DNA of 64,000 bases, taken from NCBI GenBank assembly GCA_022478985.1, contig JAKSZP010012110.1, forward strand, positions 49,718 to 113,717. The letters are read 5' to 3'. Source of the stretch: Massospora cicadina (lineage: Eukaryota; Entomophthoromycota; Entomophthoromycetes; Entomophthorales; Entomophthoraceae). Below, in pieces: positions 20,861 to 31,742 of the stretch. Position numbers and translations under genes: made by a program. The first letter of the stretch is position 1. Each line of letters opens with the position of its first letter. Below the pieces are notes generated by a model. The model was not told where the DNA came from. It saw only the letters and a program-made list of their open reading frames with translations, and searched no databases.

Positions 20861-21420
20861 AGCAGCGAAGTGCACCCTTTTGTCCACGTCTGTTCTTTGC
20901 CATGTCGACCCTTCAAAGGAGATGATTGTGTCTTCTGATGCCTCCAACTTCGCCATAGTGGCCGCCTTGTTACAATTAGGCGAAGATGGGATAAAGCATT
21001 ATGTAGGATATTTTTAGGAAAATGTCATTGCCAGAGTTGAATTACGCCGTTTATGACAAGGAGTTACTAGCAGTGGTGGAGGCGCTGATTTATTGGCGTC
21101 ACCGCTTGCATGGCTCCACCCAGCCATACTGTGTACATACAGATCACCGTGCCTTGTTGTACTACCGCGTCCCTCATGTCTTAACTCCTCGACAGACCCA
21201 TTGGCATGAGACCCTTGCCCAATTTGCCTTTTCTTACAAATTCACCAAGGGCAAGGATAATGGTTTGGCGGATGCTTTAAGCCGCAACCCTTCTTTAGCT
21301 CCTGATCCAAAGGAGGTAGAAGTTCATAACACACAGGTGATGATTCCACCAGATAAAATTGTGTCTCAACTTCCCTCTCCCCCGGCCAACAGGCCAGCGC
21401 TTGCACCTCTTGAAAATGCG
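20860..21420 (+). pseudogene. pol: Element C: RNase H
   Basis: MIVSSDASNFAIVAALLQLG (near 20920-20980) holds the first catalytic Asp. After a stop at 21015 the frame 21022-21561 continues with LPELNYAVYDKELLAVVEAL, the second acidic site, YCVHTDHRALLYY and DNGLADALSRNP, the classic end of RNase H. The 179-residue frame is the longest intact piece of element C. Confidence 0.9.
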
Positions 21421-22620
21421 GAGGAGTATAGTATGTTCAGAAAGGTAATCCTTTCTCAGCCACTATATGCCGAATATACTATGGTAATTGCAAAGAGCTC
21501 TTTGAACCAAGAGGATCTATCCAGGGGCTATCACGTGAAGGATGAGATGGTGTGGTTTTAGGGGCGCCTATGGGTTCCTACTGGACCACTGCACCTGGAA
21601 ATCATCCAGGATCATCATGATGGACTCTTCGTTGGTCATCCTGGTAAAGCAAAGATGTTGGAGTTAATATGATGCATGTAGAATTGGAAGGGCTTGCCTG
21701 CTAAGGTGGAGCGGTATTGTAAAGAGTTACTGATCTGCAATCAGATGAAACCCAATCAGCAACCTTTAGCGGGGTTGTTGGTACCAGTCCAAAAGGCTGA
21801 AGGGCCCTGGACTTCCCTATCAGTGGATTTTATTATGAATTACCTGTTTCTGATGGTTATGATGCCATCATGGTAGTGGTGGACCGTTTTATGAAGTTCG
21901 CCCAATTTATTCCTTGCAGAACAACAATAACCGCGGCTGAGATGGCTAGGCTCTTCATCACCCATGTGTTTGCGCTCCAAGGGGTTCACCAAGAAATAAT
22001 TAGTGATTGAAGACCCCAGTTTACCTCCATCTTTTAGGAAGAGTTTTGTAAGACTCTTCAGATTCACCCCTGCCGTTCAACTGATTATCACCCCCATTCA
22101 GATGGGCAGACTGAACGAGTGAACCAGTGCTTAGAACAGTTTCTGCAGTGTTACACCGCCGCATATCATTTAGATTAAGTTTCTAACCTTCCTATGGCCC
22201 AAATTAGTTACAACGACACTTTGCATTCATCTATTTGTTCCCCTTTTATCGCCAACCATGGCTTTACCCCCGCCTTTAACATGAAGCCCAGCTGTGGATC
22301 CAAAGTTGAAGCGCTGGTGGACTTTTCCAAGACTATCAAGAAGCTCCACCAGAGGAAATCCACAAATTTGGAGGATGCAATGCAAGTTTATAAGGAGAAT
22401 ACTGATGGTAAGCGCCAAGTGGGTTCAGCATATAAGGACTGGAATCTCGTGATGCTTGATACTTGTAACATCCCTATCAATCAGCCATGCAAGATATTGG
22501 GACCAAAGAGGATTGGCCCTTACCGCGTTGTTAGATAGGTGGGCCATGCCCCATACCAACTAGATTTTCCTCTTCATTTCAGATCTTCTCAAGCTTCCAT
22601 GAGAAAAAAATGACGTTGTT
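21420..22620 (+). pseudogene. pol: Element C: integrase
   Basis: HHCC finger: HHDGLFVGHPG (about 21613-21645) and CKELLIC (21718-21738). Core: SLSVDFI with the first Asp (about 21813-21834). The second Asp region near 22000 has stops. [14 protein letters not shown] with the catalytic Glu is at about 22098-22140. The frame 22194-22538 continues with YNDTLHSSICSPF and the tail GPKRIGPYRVV, the GPF/Y module found in chromovirus integrases. Confidence 0.88.
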
Positions 22621-22654
22621 TGAGGGCCCCTCACCAGAAACTCCTGAGGCCTGT

Positions 22655-22850
22655 CTCGTGGATGGGAATCCAGAGTGGGAAGTGGAAGAAATAGTAGCAA
22701 TCCCGCCATGTTAAAAGAAGACTTGAGTACCTGATAACTTGGAAGGGTTTTGACACTGCCAAGTACAGCTGGGTTCCAGCAGTGACTGTGTGCATACCCA
22801 AGATCTAATTGAAGCCTTCCACAAGCGTTTCCCCAGGGCTGCTGAATCTT
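22655..22850 (+). pseudogene. Element C: chromodomain at the integrase C-terminus
   Basis: Across three frames the sequence gives EWEVEEIVA, then RRLEYLITWKGFDTAKYSWV, then DLIEAFHKRFPRA. This is the order and spacing of a chromodomain (start ExxVExI, middle YLVKWKG, aromatic W, end F...). In chromoviruses this domain reads histone marks to steer integration into heterochromatin. At least two frameshifts separate the pieces. Element F has the same domain on the minus strand at 34290-34475. Confidence 0.8.
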
Positions 22851-22954
22851 AACCCAGACCGACTGTTGCCACCATGAAGTTAGCCGCAGCCCACAAGAAT
22901 TTTTCTCTTGTGAAAGCCCCTGGAGGGGGTTGAGCCCCATCGTGGGAGAGGGTA

Positions 22955-23218
22955 ATGTCATGGTTAAATGACATGATTTTGGGGACCAACCCTAAGGATA
23001 AGGCTGGGCGACAGAAGGCCCAGAAGGTGAAGCTTCAGGCCCTCCCTGACCTCAGGCACACACTATACCAACGCTGGGTACAAGCCAAATATTCCCAGTT
23101 TGGTATTAGTGAAGTGCAGAACGCTCAGCCCCTTTCATTGGCCCAGGCGTTAAAACAAACAGTTTATTTGATTAACCATGACAGCACTATTCAGTTGATT
23201 GAGGAACTGGGCTTTTAA
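22955..23218 (+). CDS. Reading frame inside the chromovirus LTR (U3)
   Basis: 87 codons from an ATG one base into the LTR to a TAA, with no known domain that I recognise. The same protein text recurs in the element C 5' LTR (17945-18138), the solo LTR (60469-60191, minus) and both LTRs of element F (minus, about 34110-34040 and 61230-61165). The shared core is DLRHTLDQRWVQAKYAQV or close to it. Between this copy and the solo LTR the frame stays open without indels for about 65 codons although many bases differ. Whether it is translated is unknown. It could be a small LTR-encoded protein or a conserved nucleic-acid motif that happens to stay open. Confidence 0.4.
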   Translation: MSWLNDMILGTNPKDKAGRQKAQKVKLQALPDLRHTLYQRWVQAKYSQFGISEVQNAQPLSLAQALKQTVYLINHDSTIQLIEELGF

Positions 23219-23799
23219 AACCATCACATTTACAAAACGATGCATTTGGGTGAGATCCAACTTCAATCAATTACTTAAGTGAAGTTGGTTTTGGTGTATT
23301 TTACCTTTTTGGATGGTAGTGTTTGCCTATTGGTGAATTGGTGCTTGGGCCCACTTCAGCAAGCCCCAAATCTCCCCGACAAAGTTTATATCTGTTTTCT
23401 GTGACCAACATTCCTTGTTGGGCAACTTTCTAAATAAACTTCCCCATTTTCCCATTTTTTAAGTTTTTTTGATGATCCTGTGCATGGACCCCTTTGAGGA
23501 GATCTCGAACTATGTTAACAATTCTATTTTGGAATATGAATAGTTTATTCCCTTGTGCACCATTGGGTCGCCCAGGTTCCTTCCAACCTGGTGCGTTCAC
23601 CCCTTCTTCTTTTGTGAACTGCGTCGCTTTTAGTTGATTATTTTATATTATGATTGCATATTTGTACTTAAGTTATTGCTCCAGCACCCTCTTCTGGGCT
23701 TTTGTAATTTTTGTACTAATGTCTAGTTCCCTGGCGTTGGCCCTGTGCACCAAGCAATACCACGCTGGGAACAGGAGAGTTATAGATACTCTCCTTACA
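22956..23799 (+). repeat. Element C 3' LTR
   Basis: 844 bp, partner of the 5' LTR. Preceded by the purine tract CGTGGGAGAGGGTAA. It contains the frame 22955-23218 (87 codons) with LRHTLYQRWVQAKYSQ and the end IEELGF plus TAA, and CTAAATAAACTTCCCC near 23430. Confidence 0.92.
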
Positions 23800-24629
23800 G
23801 TAAAACTATTTTAGAAGAAAAACTAAAAATTAGTCCAAGAAATTTTATTTTATAAAATGGAACACGAAGTGGATCACGTTCAATTGCGTTCACGCAGCTC
23901 AAACATTGAGCAACTAGTGAAGCAAGTTGAAGAATTAAAGAATTGAAAATGTGAATGTGACTCCTATATGGCAAATGATGCCAAAGAAGATACTCAAGTT
24001 TTGGGAAAAGGACCTGCAGCCTAGATATAAAACTGTCTAGTGCTGCAAGAAAACCTGTTCCACCAGAAATCTAATCAAGTTGAAGAATCTCAGCAGGGCC
24101 AACTCAGCTTGAAATTGGGTCCACTTAAAATAGTCCCAAGGAGCGAAGTGTTTAGATGAGACACTAGATGAGACATTGGATGAGGATATGGAAATTTAAT
24201 CAATTCAGTTATTGGACTACATTATTAATGAAGAGTTTGAGGCCAAAACAGGAAACAATTGATCAAATATAGTGGAGAGAATCGTTTAAACCAATAATAT
24301 TCAATTAATAAGGCAGAAATTTATGAGATGAGGATCATCAAATAAAGACGAAATTGGATGAAGCTAAACAAGATAGATCTATCTGTGTGATTAAGGGATC
24401 GTTTCCAAGTCCACCAAAGGAATTCCTTCAAACGTCTTGGATGGCAACAAATGCAATAAATTGTTTTTATGAGAGAAACGGTAAGAGCATTCAAACGGAA
24501 ACATTTATGAGTATTGCCAAAGTTGGCAAGTGTTGCCTATACACGAAGAAACAGCGCTGTTGGTTGTATAGTGAAGAAGTTCAATAATATAAAATTGAAA
24601 TTGTTGGCTTTAAAAGAAAATAATTGCAA
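23800..24629 (+). pseudogene. Element G interior after element C, gag-like remains
   Basis: Continues from 17876. A stop-broken frame reads YKMEHEVDHVQLRSRSSNIE and QLVKQVEELKN (about 23858-23945), a helical segment typical of a gag or a coiled coil. 24354-24587 gives a 77-codon frame (IKGSFPSPPKEFLQTSWMAT, IQTETFMSIAKVGKCCLY) that I cannot assign. No zinc knuckle or protease motif was found, so gag and protease of G are either gone or beyond recognition. Confidence 0.4.
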
Positions 24630-24890
24630 TGTTCCCAGAGGATCTCTGAACCATTAAAATGGCCATGTCCTAAGATTTTGGTCAAATCATAAAAGAGGAC
24701 AACTGAACCAAATTATATGGTTAAATCTTAAGAGAATAAGATTTTGAACCATGAAAATTGGTAGGTCAGAGTAAACCCAAGAACCAGTTTGGATGAAGGG
24801 TAAAAAAAGAATCTCTGAACCTAATTGTAGTTTAAAAGTCCCATTGAGAAATAAATTACAAAAAATATATAAAATTTAAAAAATTGATTT
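24630..24890. repeat. Direct repeat flanking element G pol, copy 1
   Basis: About 260 bases, AT-rich, matching 28455-28720: GTTCCCA...CTGAACCATTAA, ATGTCCT, ATGGTTAA, AATAAGA, TGGTAGGTC, GAACCAGTTT and AAGTCCCAT occur in the same order with comparable spacing. The copies enclose RT, RNase H and integrase. It may be a short LTR of a further nested element or an internal duplication. Confidence 0.6.
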
Positions 24891-25029
24891 TATGATCCAT
24901 GTTTTTGGACTAAAATGATATAATATTGCTGGCATGGGTTTCTGAGAACATTAATTTATTGGTCAATTGAGAGCAACTTGCGATCTGACAGACAGACAGC
25001 AAGAGGAGGGTCTTGATCTATTTGACAGG

Positions 25030-25990
25030 TATTGGGTAGTATTCACCCAGGACAACCCTGATTTGGGATGTGCAAGAGTTTTAATCCACAAGATCAATAT
25101 CAGGGAAAATTTTCAATAAGAATGAGACAAAAACTAATGTAAAAGGAAGCGGAAGCAGTATTAGAGGAAGAAATCAGAAAACTAGCAAAGCATAGGCTTC
25201 TAGTTCTGTTATCGAGTCCCTGGGTGAGCCCTATCCTTATTATGAAGAAGAAGGATGGCTCTAATTAGGTGGTGATTAATCCTTGGAAGCTGAACAAGGT
25301 TACAAAGAAGGATTTGAGCCCACTATCAAGAATTGATGGTGCTAGATTAGTTGGGAGAAGTGAAGTATTTCCCAGCAGTGGATCTAATATCAGGATATTG
25401 GAGAATTATTTGCTAAGAGAAGACCAAGAGAAATGCACAATTGTCAATGCGCAGGGGCTTTATCAACCAATGAGGATGCCCTAGGGTCTATACAAGACGA
25501 TTAAAATGTTCCACAGGGCCATAGACGCCATACTAAATGACCTGAAGTTGTCATTCATCCAGGTGTACTTGGTAATATATTTGTGTTCAGTAGGACATTT
25601 ACTGACCATTTGTACCACTTGGAGGAAGTGTTAAGCGACTATCCACAGCCAACTTAAAGATTAAGCCAAGGAAGTGTCACTTCTTCAAGAAAGAGATAGA
25701 ATATCTGGGATTCATAATAGCTCTAGTGGATTGCAGCTGCAAGCCCAGAATTTCGAAGCCATAGAGTGAATGGTTGTACCAAAGAGTGTCCAAGATATGT
25801 AAGTGATTCTTGTAATGGTCAGATTCTAGAGGAAGATTGATTCAGGACTTTTCAAGAATCGCTAAGCCCCTCTTCCATTTACTAAAGTATTTAAAAAAGG
25901 ATTCATATAGAATGAAAAGGCCCAGAGTTCCTTTGATGAATTACGCCAGTACTTAATAGATTCTCCGACTTTAGTATCAAATTTTGATCA
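25030..25990 (+). pseudogene. pol: Element G: reverse transcriptase
   Basis: Upstream text DRYWVVFTQDNPDLG (about 25030-25075) precedes the RT start. EEEIRKLAKHRLLVLLSSPW and VSPILIMKKKDG at about 25160-25262 are the fingers. 25269-25484 reads VVINPWKLNKVTKKDLSPLS and GLYQPMRMP. The YxDD box near 25563-25580 is destroyed by a one-base loss (VYLxNIFVFS). A stop or frameshift occurs about every 60-100 bases. Closest relative in the window is element E. Confidence 0.78.
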
Positions 25991-26380
25991 ACAATTTATA
26001 ATACAAACTGATGCTTTGTTAATGGTGATCAGCGCCATATTGAACCAAGAAAATGAACTTGGGGACAAACATCCGGTGGCATTTGTGAACTGGACATTAT
26101 CAACCGCAGAGAGGAAATATATCGTGACTGAGCATGATTGCCTTGTGGTCATTTACGCCTGTGAACAGTTTTGGGTGTATATCCATGGAACGCACTTCAA
26201 AGTGGTGAAGGACCACTCCTTGTTGCATTGGCTACACAGTTATGAGATCCAGAAGGATGATTGTCCCAATGGGCACTAAAGCTACAGGCTTACAATTATG
26301 AGATAGTCCACTAAGCTGGAGCTTCTCATCAGAATGCAGATGGCTTATTGCGATTACCAATGGTCCAAGTGGTATACCAG
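25990..26380 (+). pseudogene. pol: Element G: RNase H
   Basis: The sequence near 25985-26279 reads QQFIIQTDALLMVISAILNQ, PVAFVNWTLSTAERKYIVTE and HDCLVVIYACEQFWVYIHGT, giving the TDA and TEHD acidic sites. It ends with HQNADGLLRLPM near 26327-26362. Gaps are small, and this is the best preserved domain of element G. Elements E and B have the same HQNAD ending. Confidence 0.82.
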
Positions 26381-27190
26381 TGTCAGACATTATCCTTTCC
26401 AATCTAAGAAAAAGAATGTTGGAGGTATAAGTGCTCTCAAATCTGCCACTATGATTGGCCCATCACCTGCCCAATTTTTAGATAATATTGTGGATATCAA
26501 CGATATGAGTACCCGCAGCAAAAAGACCTTAGTGGATTCTCGGAGGAATCCTAACAACTGGAAAAATACAATTTATCATAAGAATCAGCTTAAAAAGGTA
26601 ATAATTAATAATAGGAATACTCCGACTCCTCAGTCAAATTTGAGAAGTATAATATTGCATGGCTTGGAACCTCTGCAAGGAAAGAAGAATTCGCCCATCA
26701 ATGATTGGGTGCGAGTTAACCAATTATCATCATCCAAGTCTAACCACCACTGAGGTGCAAAGATTTTACTCAAAGATGATAGGGTAAAAATTAGCCAATC
26801 ATTACCATCTGAGTCCAACCACAACCAAATTACCCAATCGTTACCATCCAAGTCTGACCACTGCCAAGGTGAAAAGATTTTACTCGCTGGTGATTGGATA
26901 CAATTCATCAAATTGTTACCGCACTGGTCAGTTTTGCCTCCAAAAATTTTTTTATCTTCGATCTGATAGGCCAAAAGCCTATATTTCCTAATTTAGATAA
27001 CTGAGCTTTGCATTCTTTTGCCTCAAATACCCCTGGTCTCAAAATTTAAACTAGTTTAAATAGGAAAAGCTAGTATTGACAGAGGGACCTTTCCTGGTTT
27101 TGCCCTGCCTAAATAATAAAAAACAATAGAAACATAAAAATCTTTATCAAGCGTAATTTATACTTTTATTATAAAGTAAATTATCCCACT
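26380..27190. other. Spacer between RNase H and integrase, with degenerate tandem repeats
   Basis: About 800 bases with no motif. 26715-26935 holds three degenerate copies of a block with CCAATCATTACCATC, AAGTCTAACCACCAC and AAAGATTTTACTC (unit roughly 50-80 bases). The open frame 26334-26753 has low-complexity Asn- and Ser-rich text and no assignment. Confidence 0.45.
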
Positions 27191-28440
27191 TTAATTAAAT
27201 TATTTGTGGCATCCATTGGCGGATCCCACAACCAGCAAGTGGATGATCTACTTCAGAGAATGGTTGATGGTTAAATCAAGAACAAGCCCCAAGGAATCCA
27301 AGGTGTGCTTTGAAAAGCAATGGAAAACACTGAGATCAAAATTGGACAATTTTTCAAGATTATTGATGAAAACAATTATTATTTCTAAACCTGTCATAAG
27401 AGTGGCTATCATTCAAGCTGCTTATAAGGTTGTCAGGCATGGAATTTTATGGAAAACTATTGATCATATTCGCTTTATTATTACTGGGAGTCCATCAACT
27501 ATGATGTAGCGGATTATCTGGCACGTTGTGTGGAGTGCCAGTAGCACAAACCGCACATGAACATGACTGGATACTGACTGGTCTGCCCTTGATTCCCCTG
27601 GCATATAGTGTCCATCAATGTGATGGGACCACTGACATTGAGCTCAGGGGGAGTCAAGTGCATAATAGTTGCAATTAATCATCTGGAAAGATGGGTTGAG
27701 ATGAAGGCTATGGTTTAAGTAGACGCTACCAGTACTGTGAAGTTCCTCCTAGATCAAGTATTATACCAACATGGATGCCCACAGGTCCTGCTGAGCAACA
27801 ATGGGACAATTTATGTCTCATGCGATCCTGAGATTAGATGAAATAATGAGTATCCAAAGAGTCATGTCTGTACCTTACCAGCTGGAGTAAACATACTGGT
27901 AGAACGGGTCAATGAGATGCTGCTGTGATGCTGAGTAAGCTGATCGCAGTGAGAACTTCCACGTGGGGAACATACCTTATTTAAGTAACATTCATCTACA
28001 ACATAAGTCATCATATGGCGATGGGAAAAATGCCGTTTTAGTTGCTATATGGAAGGAAGGCCACATTGCCACAAATTTAATATTTGGTGGTGGAACTAAC
28101 TTTGGATTGAGTGCTGGAGCAATACCTGAACAAATTGATGAAAATCCTGATCAAAAAGCAAGTTGAAAGTATTTGATATGACTTTCAAAGAAAAGAATTT
28201 AGGCAAAAACAATTGATTATAAGAACCAAACAGCCTTATCAGAATACCAAATAGGTGAAAGAGTTGCCTATTGATATATGCATAGTTTTTTGGAGAAGAA
28301 ACAAAATATATTCATTGTGGTCAGGTCAGTTTAAGATTATTGCCAAGATGGCAAAGGATGCCTATTCCATTAAGAACCATTTGGAATGAAGAATAGTAAT
28401 TAAGTCCATACTAAGTATTTAAAGCAGTGGATCAATAAAA
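27190..28440 (+). pseudogene. pol: Element G: integrase
   Basis: Near 27495-27550 a frame gives YDVADYLARCVECQ, the Cys pair of the HHCC finger. The core follows: GPLTLSSGGVKCIIVAINHL (about 27630-27690), KFLLDQVLYQHGCPQVLLSN and NGT (about 27740-27815), where the second catalytic Asp is Asn, then VERVNEMLL with the Glu (about 27900-27927). The C-terminal WSGQFKIIAKMAKDAYSIKN lies at about 28318-28378. Many stops and frameshifts. Confidence 0.78.
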
Positions 28441-28454
28441 AAAATTATGATAAA

Positions 28455-28720
28455 AAGAGTTCCCAAAAGACAGCTGAACCATTAAGTTGGTTATGTCCTG
28501 ATGATATGGTTAAAGTCAGAAAAAAGGACCGCAAGTCAAAAAACTAAATGGTTAAGATTTTAAAAAATAAGACCTCTTAATCATAAAAAACTGGTAGGTC
28601 TAAGTATATCTAGGAACCAGTTTAGGAAATAAAATAGAAAAGATGGACCGTAGAACTGAGAGAATGTCAAGTCCCATATAAAAAGGAAGAAAGAAAAATA
28701 AAAGATTGATAAAAATATAG
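28455..28720. repeat. Direct repeat flanking element G pol, copy 2
   Basis: Partner of 24630-24890, directly after the integrase C-terminus. Both copies are followed by A-rich sequence. See the first copy for shared blocks. Confidence 0.6.
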
Positions 28721-30581
28721 CGTAAAAAAAGCATAAAAAAAGATCAGTGTATCCCCCTTTAGGTTGGTACCACCTAATGCTAAAAATAGCTTTAAAAAAG
28801 ATGTTTTTAATCGTTTTATTTTTTTCATTGGTTATTCTCAGCTCAGGGATGATTCCGCCTATGTCGCCTCTTGAGGAGAGGGAGGATGGATCACAGTAGG
28901 AGTAAACAAACCATCAAAAATCTATGTGAGATTGGATGCTAGCGAGATCTAGACCTACTTGAAACCAGTTCATTGATCAGAGGCAGATCCCTGCATGAAA
29001 ACAACTTGGGGAAGAGAGATTTAAATGTCATAACATGCCAAACGTGATACTCCAGAATGGGGAGGGAAGCAACATAACAAGAAGAGACAGTCAGTGATTA
29101 ACATTGAGTAATCCCAATATGGCACTGGAGCAGCAGTTTGGTCTTCAACGCTTGCCAATGAGCTTCGTCAAGAACATTGTACATATGGTCCAGCATCATG
29201 TAAGGGATACTAGGCTGGGGTTGCCAAATAATGCCCCTATTAAAGCTAATAGATGAAGATACTTATGGGATGCGCTAGAAATGAGATATTCATGCAGGAA
29301 ATTGAATGGCATCCTGAAGACAATGACTACAAGCTTCTTGGAAGTGAAAGAAGAATGAGCGGAGAAAGCCAGGAAAGGCAGGAAGATTTGTGGCCTAACT
29401 TCAAAGAACTTGACTAGCAAAGCAAAGAGCATAGGCTGCAATGTCTCAATCTAGGATGTTTTTGATATCGAAGGGGTTCAGAGCTATGGACAGAGCCTCA
29501 GTTACTGGGCCCTCAATTCTGCATAGGGGATTTCAAAATGTTTGCTGTTTCTGATGGCTAGTTTGTTTGACAAAACAGCTGGCTTGTAATACTGGATGAG
29601 CTGGAAAAGGAATTCTGGAAGCAAGTCTGATCTGGCAAGGAATGATTGATAAAGAGCAGAGGACATTGCTTTAGGAGGTTCAATGATTATGTAAGGAGAA
29701 TCTGAAAATGTGGCTAAAATAAGGAGAGTTTTGAAGTCTAACACAGGAATTTACAAAAAGGTAAGGATTGGTCACAAGTCATTTGAGACAATTACTAATC
29801 TGGTTTCATTGGGGTTGGATATCATTTTCGGTAATTCCATTGAAGGACTGGCCATGGGTACTTGACTGGGATTATGAGTCCTGGGAGGACCATAGAAGAG
29901 GTTCCAGTGCGCAGATTGACTCAAAGCTGGAAGAGCTGAAGGTCTTTATCAGACATTTTATCAAGCAGTTGTTGGCATCAAGACTCTGAATTTGACATAT
30001 GAGTTGGAAGAGAGGTGGATGTCAGACTTATATGATAGTTGACATTATACATTCAGAAATAAAATAAGCTCTAAGCTTAAAGAAATTAATCTTGAAATTA
30101 ATGAGATAAGCTCTCCAGAGAAGAATTAAGAATGATATGAGCCATGAAGTTATTATGATAATATAACTAGAGCAAATATAACTGAGCATTCTTAATTGCT
30201 CCACAAAAGACATTGATGGCAAGAATCTTCTTTTAAAGATGAAGAAAAGAATCAGAAAAATTGAGGATGCCGGACCAAGAATTCTGAATATGTCAGCAGG
30301 TCATATGCCCTGATGGGGGGAAACCCATGACCCAGGATTTGTATCATCATGAGTAAAATAATCAGCCCAGCATGGCAAAAGGTTGTGGGAACAGCACTCT
30401 GAGTAGGTGGTAGTGAGGAGGAAGAGGAAAAGAGCTGCATGCCAAAGGTCATCCTGATCAGCATTGACTAATGATCAACCATACTCCGCTTGAACTAAAG
30501 AAGTATTTGACCTAGTGTCCAAAGCGGTATTCTCCTGTTCTGATCCATTTTTTCACTGAAAATATAGGCAAGAGGGGGATA
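28721..30581 (+). other. 1.9 kb between integrase and 3' LTR of element G, possible degenerate frame
   Basis: Gypsy elements usually have little sequence here. From 29119 a plus-strand frame reads MALEQQFGLQRLPMSFVKNI, VHMVQHHVRDTRLGLPNNAP, YLWDALEMRYSCRKLNGILK, SYGQSLSYWALNSA and, after frameshifts, later pieces to about 30100. Stops occur at roughly every 25-30 codons, only a little rarer than chance in AT-rich DNA, so coding origin is uncertain. No envelope-like hydrophobic segments or known motifs were recognised. The end has a purine tract GCAAGAGGGGGATA just before the LTR. Confidence 0.35.
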
Positions 30582-31742
30582 TTTTGGGGTTTTTTGCCCG
30601 CATTCCTAGCAGACTAGATTACCAGGGGTCAATAGGGGATAATTCTCAATAGTGATACTAATTGGATATCAGTTAGCCCTGATTTTGGGTTAAAAATGTT
30701 TGGGGGATTTTAGGTAATTCGCCTGGTTTGGATCCATCAGGGATCAATATGTGTGAATGCTTAAGCTCTCGTTGGGAAGAGTTTCCAACGAAATGGGGGC
30801 ATCTGATAGTTGATCAATGATTAACTATCAGGTGTACCAAATTTATATCAGTTAGATTTTATCACCTACCAATTGGGAATTTAAGGATCAAGTTGCATAG
30901 GTGAGTAATGCCACCAGCAACTAGTAAATTGATCAGTGGTTCGTGACCTGTTTAATGGGTAACAAGTCCCATTACAAAAGCAGGTGACTTGCCAAATATG
31001 GTTGGTTCACTGGGACTGAGAGGAAGACATTAGGGATACATTTTCTGACTCTTACCATTTTAGGTATTGAGGATGTCTGACAACAGTATCCTAGCAAGGA
31101 TGGGGAAGACCATCGCTGCTGAGACAACAATGTGTAATTCAATGGCAACGGCTGCCATTTCATTGATGAGGTGCCAACTGAGGGTTGGGCGCCGAATTCC
31201 CATTATAAATTCCCCTAAGAAATCACTTAATAAAAACCATAATTTTTGACTTGATAAAGAGAAAACACATTCTACCAATAATTAGTATAATACAAAATAT
31301 ACTTTACCAAAATCCAATTATAGTTCTATTCATCTTCTAGGAAATTATTGCTGCGTGCTTTAATTGATGACTCTTTAAGATAAAGAATAATGACTTGAGC
31401 GTGGATCCAGAGAGGAGAAGCTGAGCTAAGATGGGGATTACTGCTGACTGTGTGTCACCAGAGAGAAGCCGTAAATGAGGATCTGAGTGTGAATCAAGTT
31501 AGAGGTATAAGGGAACAAATACCTATTGAGGACATCATAATTTCTTCTAGGAGGAATATTGGTCAAGCGTTGGACCCAACACTAGCGATCTATTCAACTA
31601 TGGATAAAAGTCTTCATATTATTGTCAATCAAATATATATTATTATCTGACAACTCAGATTGTCTGCACAACATCAAACCTGTTAAGTTATAATTTAGTG
31701 GCTATCAGTCAGAACAATCAACAAAACTCTTAAATTCTAACA
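30582..31742 (+). repeat. Element G 3' LTR
   Basis: 1161 bp, partner of 11218-12031 plus 17290-17652. The start has TTTTGGG where the 5' LTR has TGTTGGG. Holds the uninterrupted target of LINE-a near 31380-31400. Ends TTCTAACA, followed by AGGGG. Confidence 0.9.

Larger units (their letters stand above)
17877..23799 (+). mobile_element. Chromovirus C (gypsy element with chromodomain), nested in G
   Basis: Complete element: 5' LTR 17877-18713, primer-binding site, very short leader, protease, RT, RNase H, integrase, chromodomain, purine tract (22938-22955), 3' LTR 22956-23799. Both LTRs start TGTCATGGTTAAATGACATGAT (quoted up to the first 20 bases: TGTCATGGTTAAATGACATG) and end CTCCTTACA. Flanks GCAAC and GTAAA agree at three of five bases, so the target duplication has decayed. 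Protein motifs place it with chromovirus F (same protease, RNase H and chromodomain text) and apart from A, B, D, E and G. Gag seems largely missing. Confidence 0.9.
11218..31742 (+). mobile_element. Gypsy element G, containing LINE-a and chromovirus C
   Basis: Bounded by two LTRs of about 1160 bp that begin TGTTGGG (TTTTGGG in the 3' copy) and end CTAACA or TTAACA. Flanking bases CGGGG (11213-11217) and AGGGG (31743-31747) agree at four of five positions, fitting a five-base target duplication. The 5' LTR is split by LINE-a and the leader by element C. The remaining interior is 17653-17876 plus 23800-30581, with heavily decayed RT, RNase H and integrase. It is the most eroded of the complete elements, which fits its being the host of two others. 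Confidence 0.8.

Noticed and set aside
22560..22961. Minus-strand frame of 133 codons at the end of element C
   Set aside because: It is antisense to the chromodomain and purine tract of C and has no recognisable content.
28860..30480. An envelope gene in element G
   Set aside because: No signal peptide, membrane segment or cysteine pattern is visible in the degenerate frame. Only an unassigned possible frame is reported.
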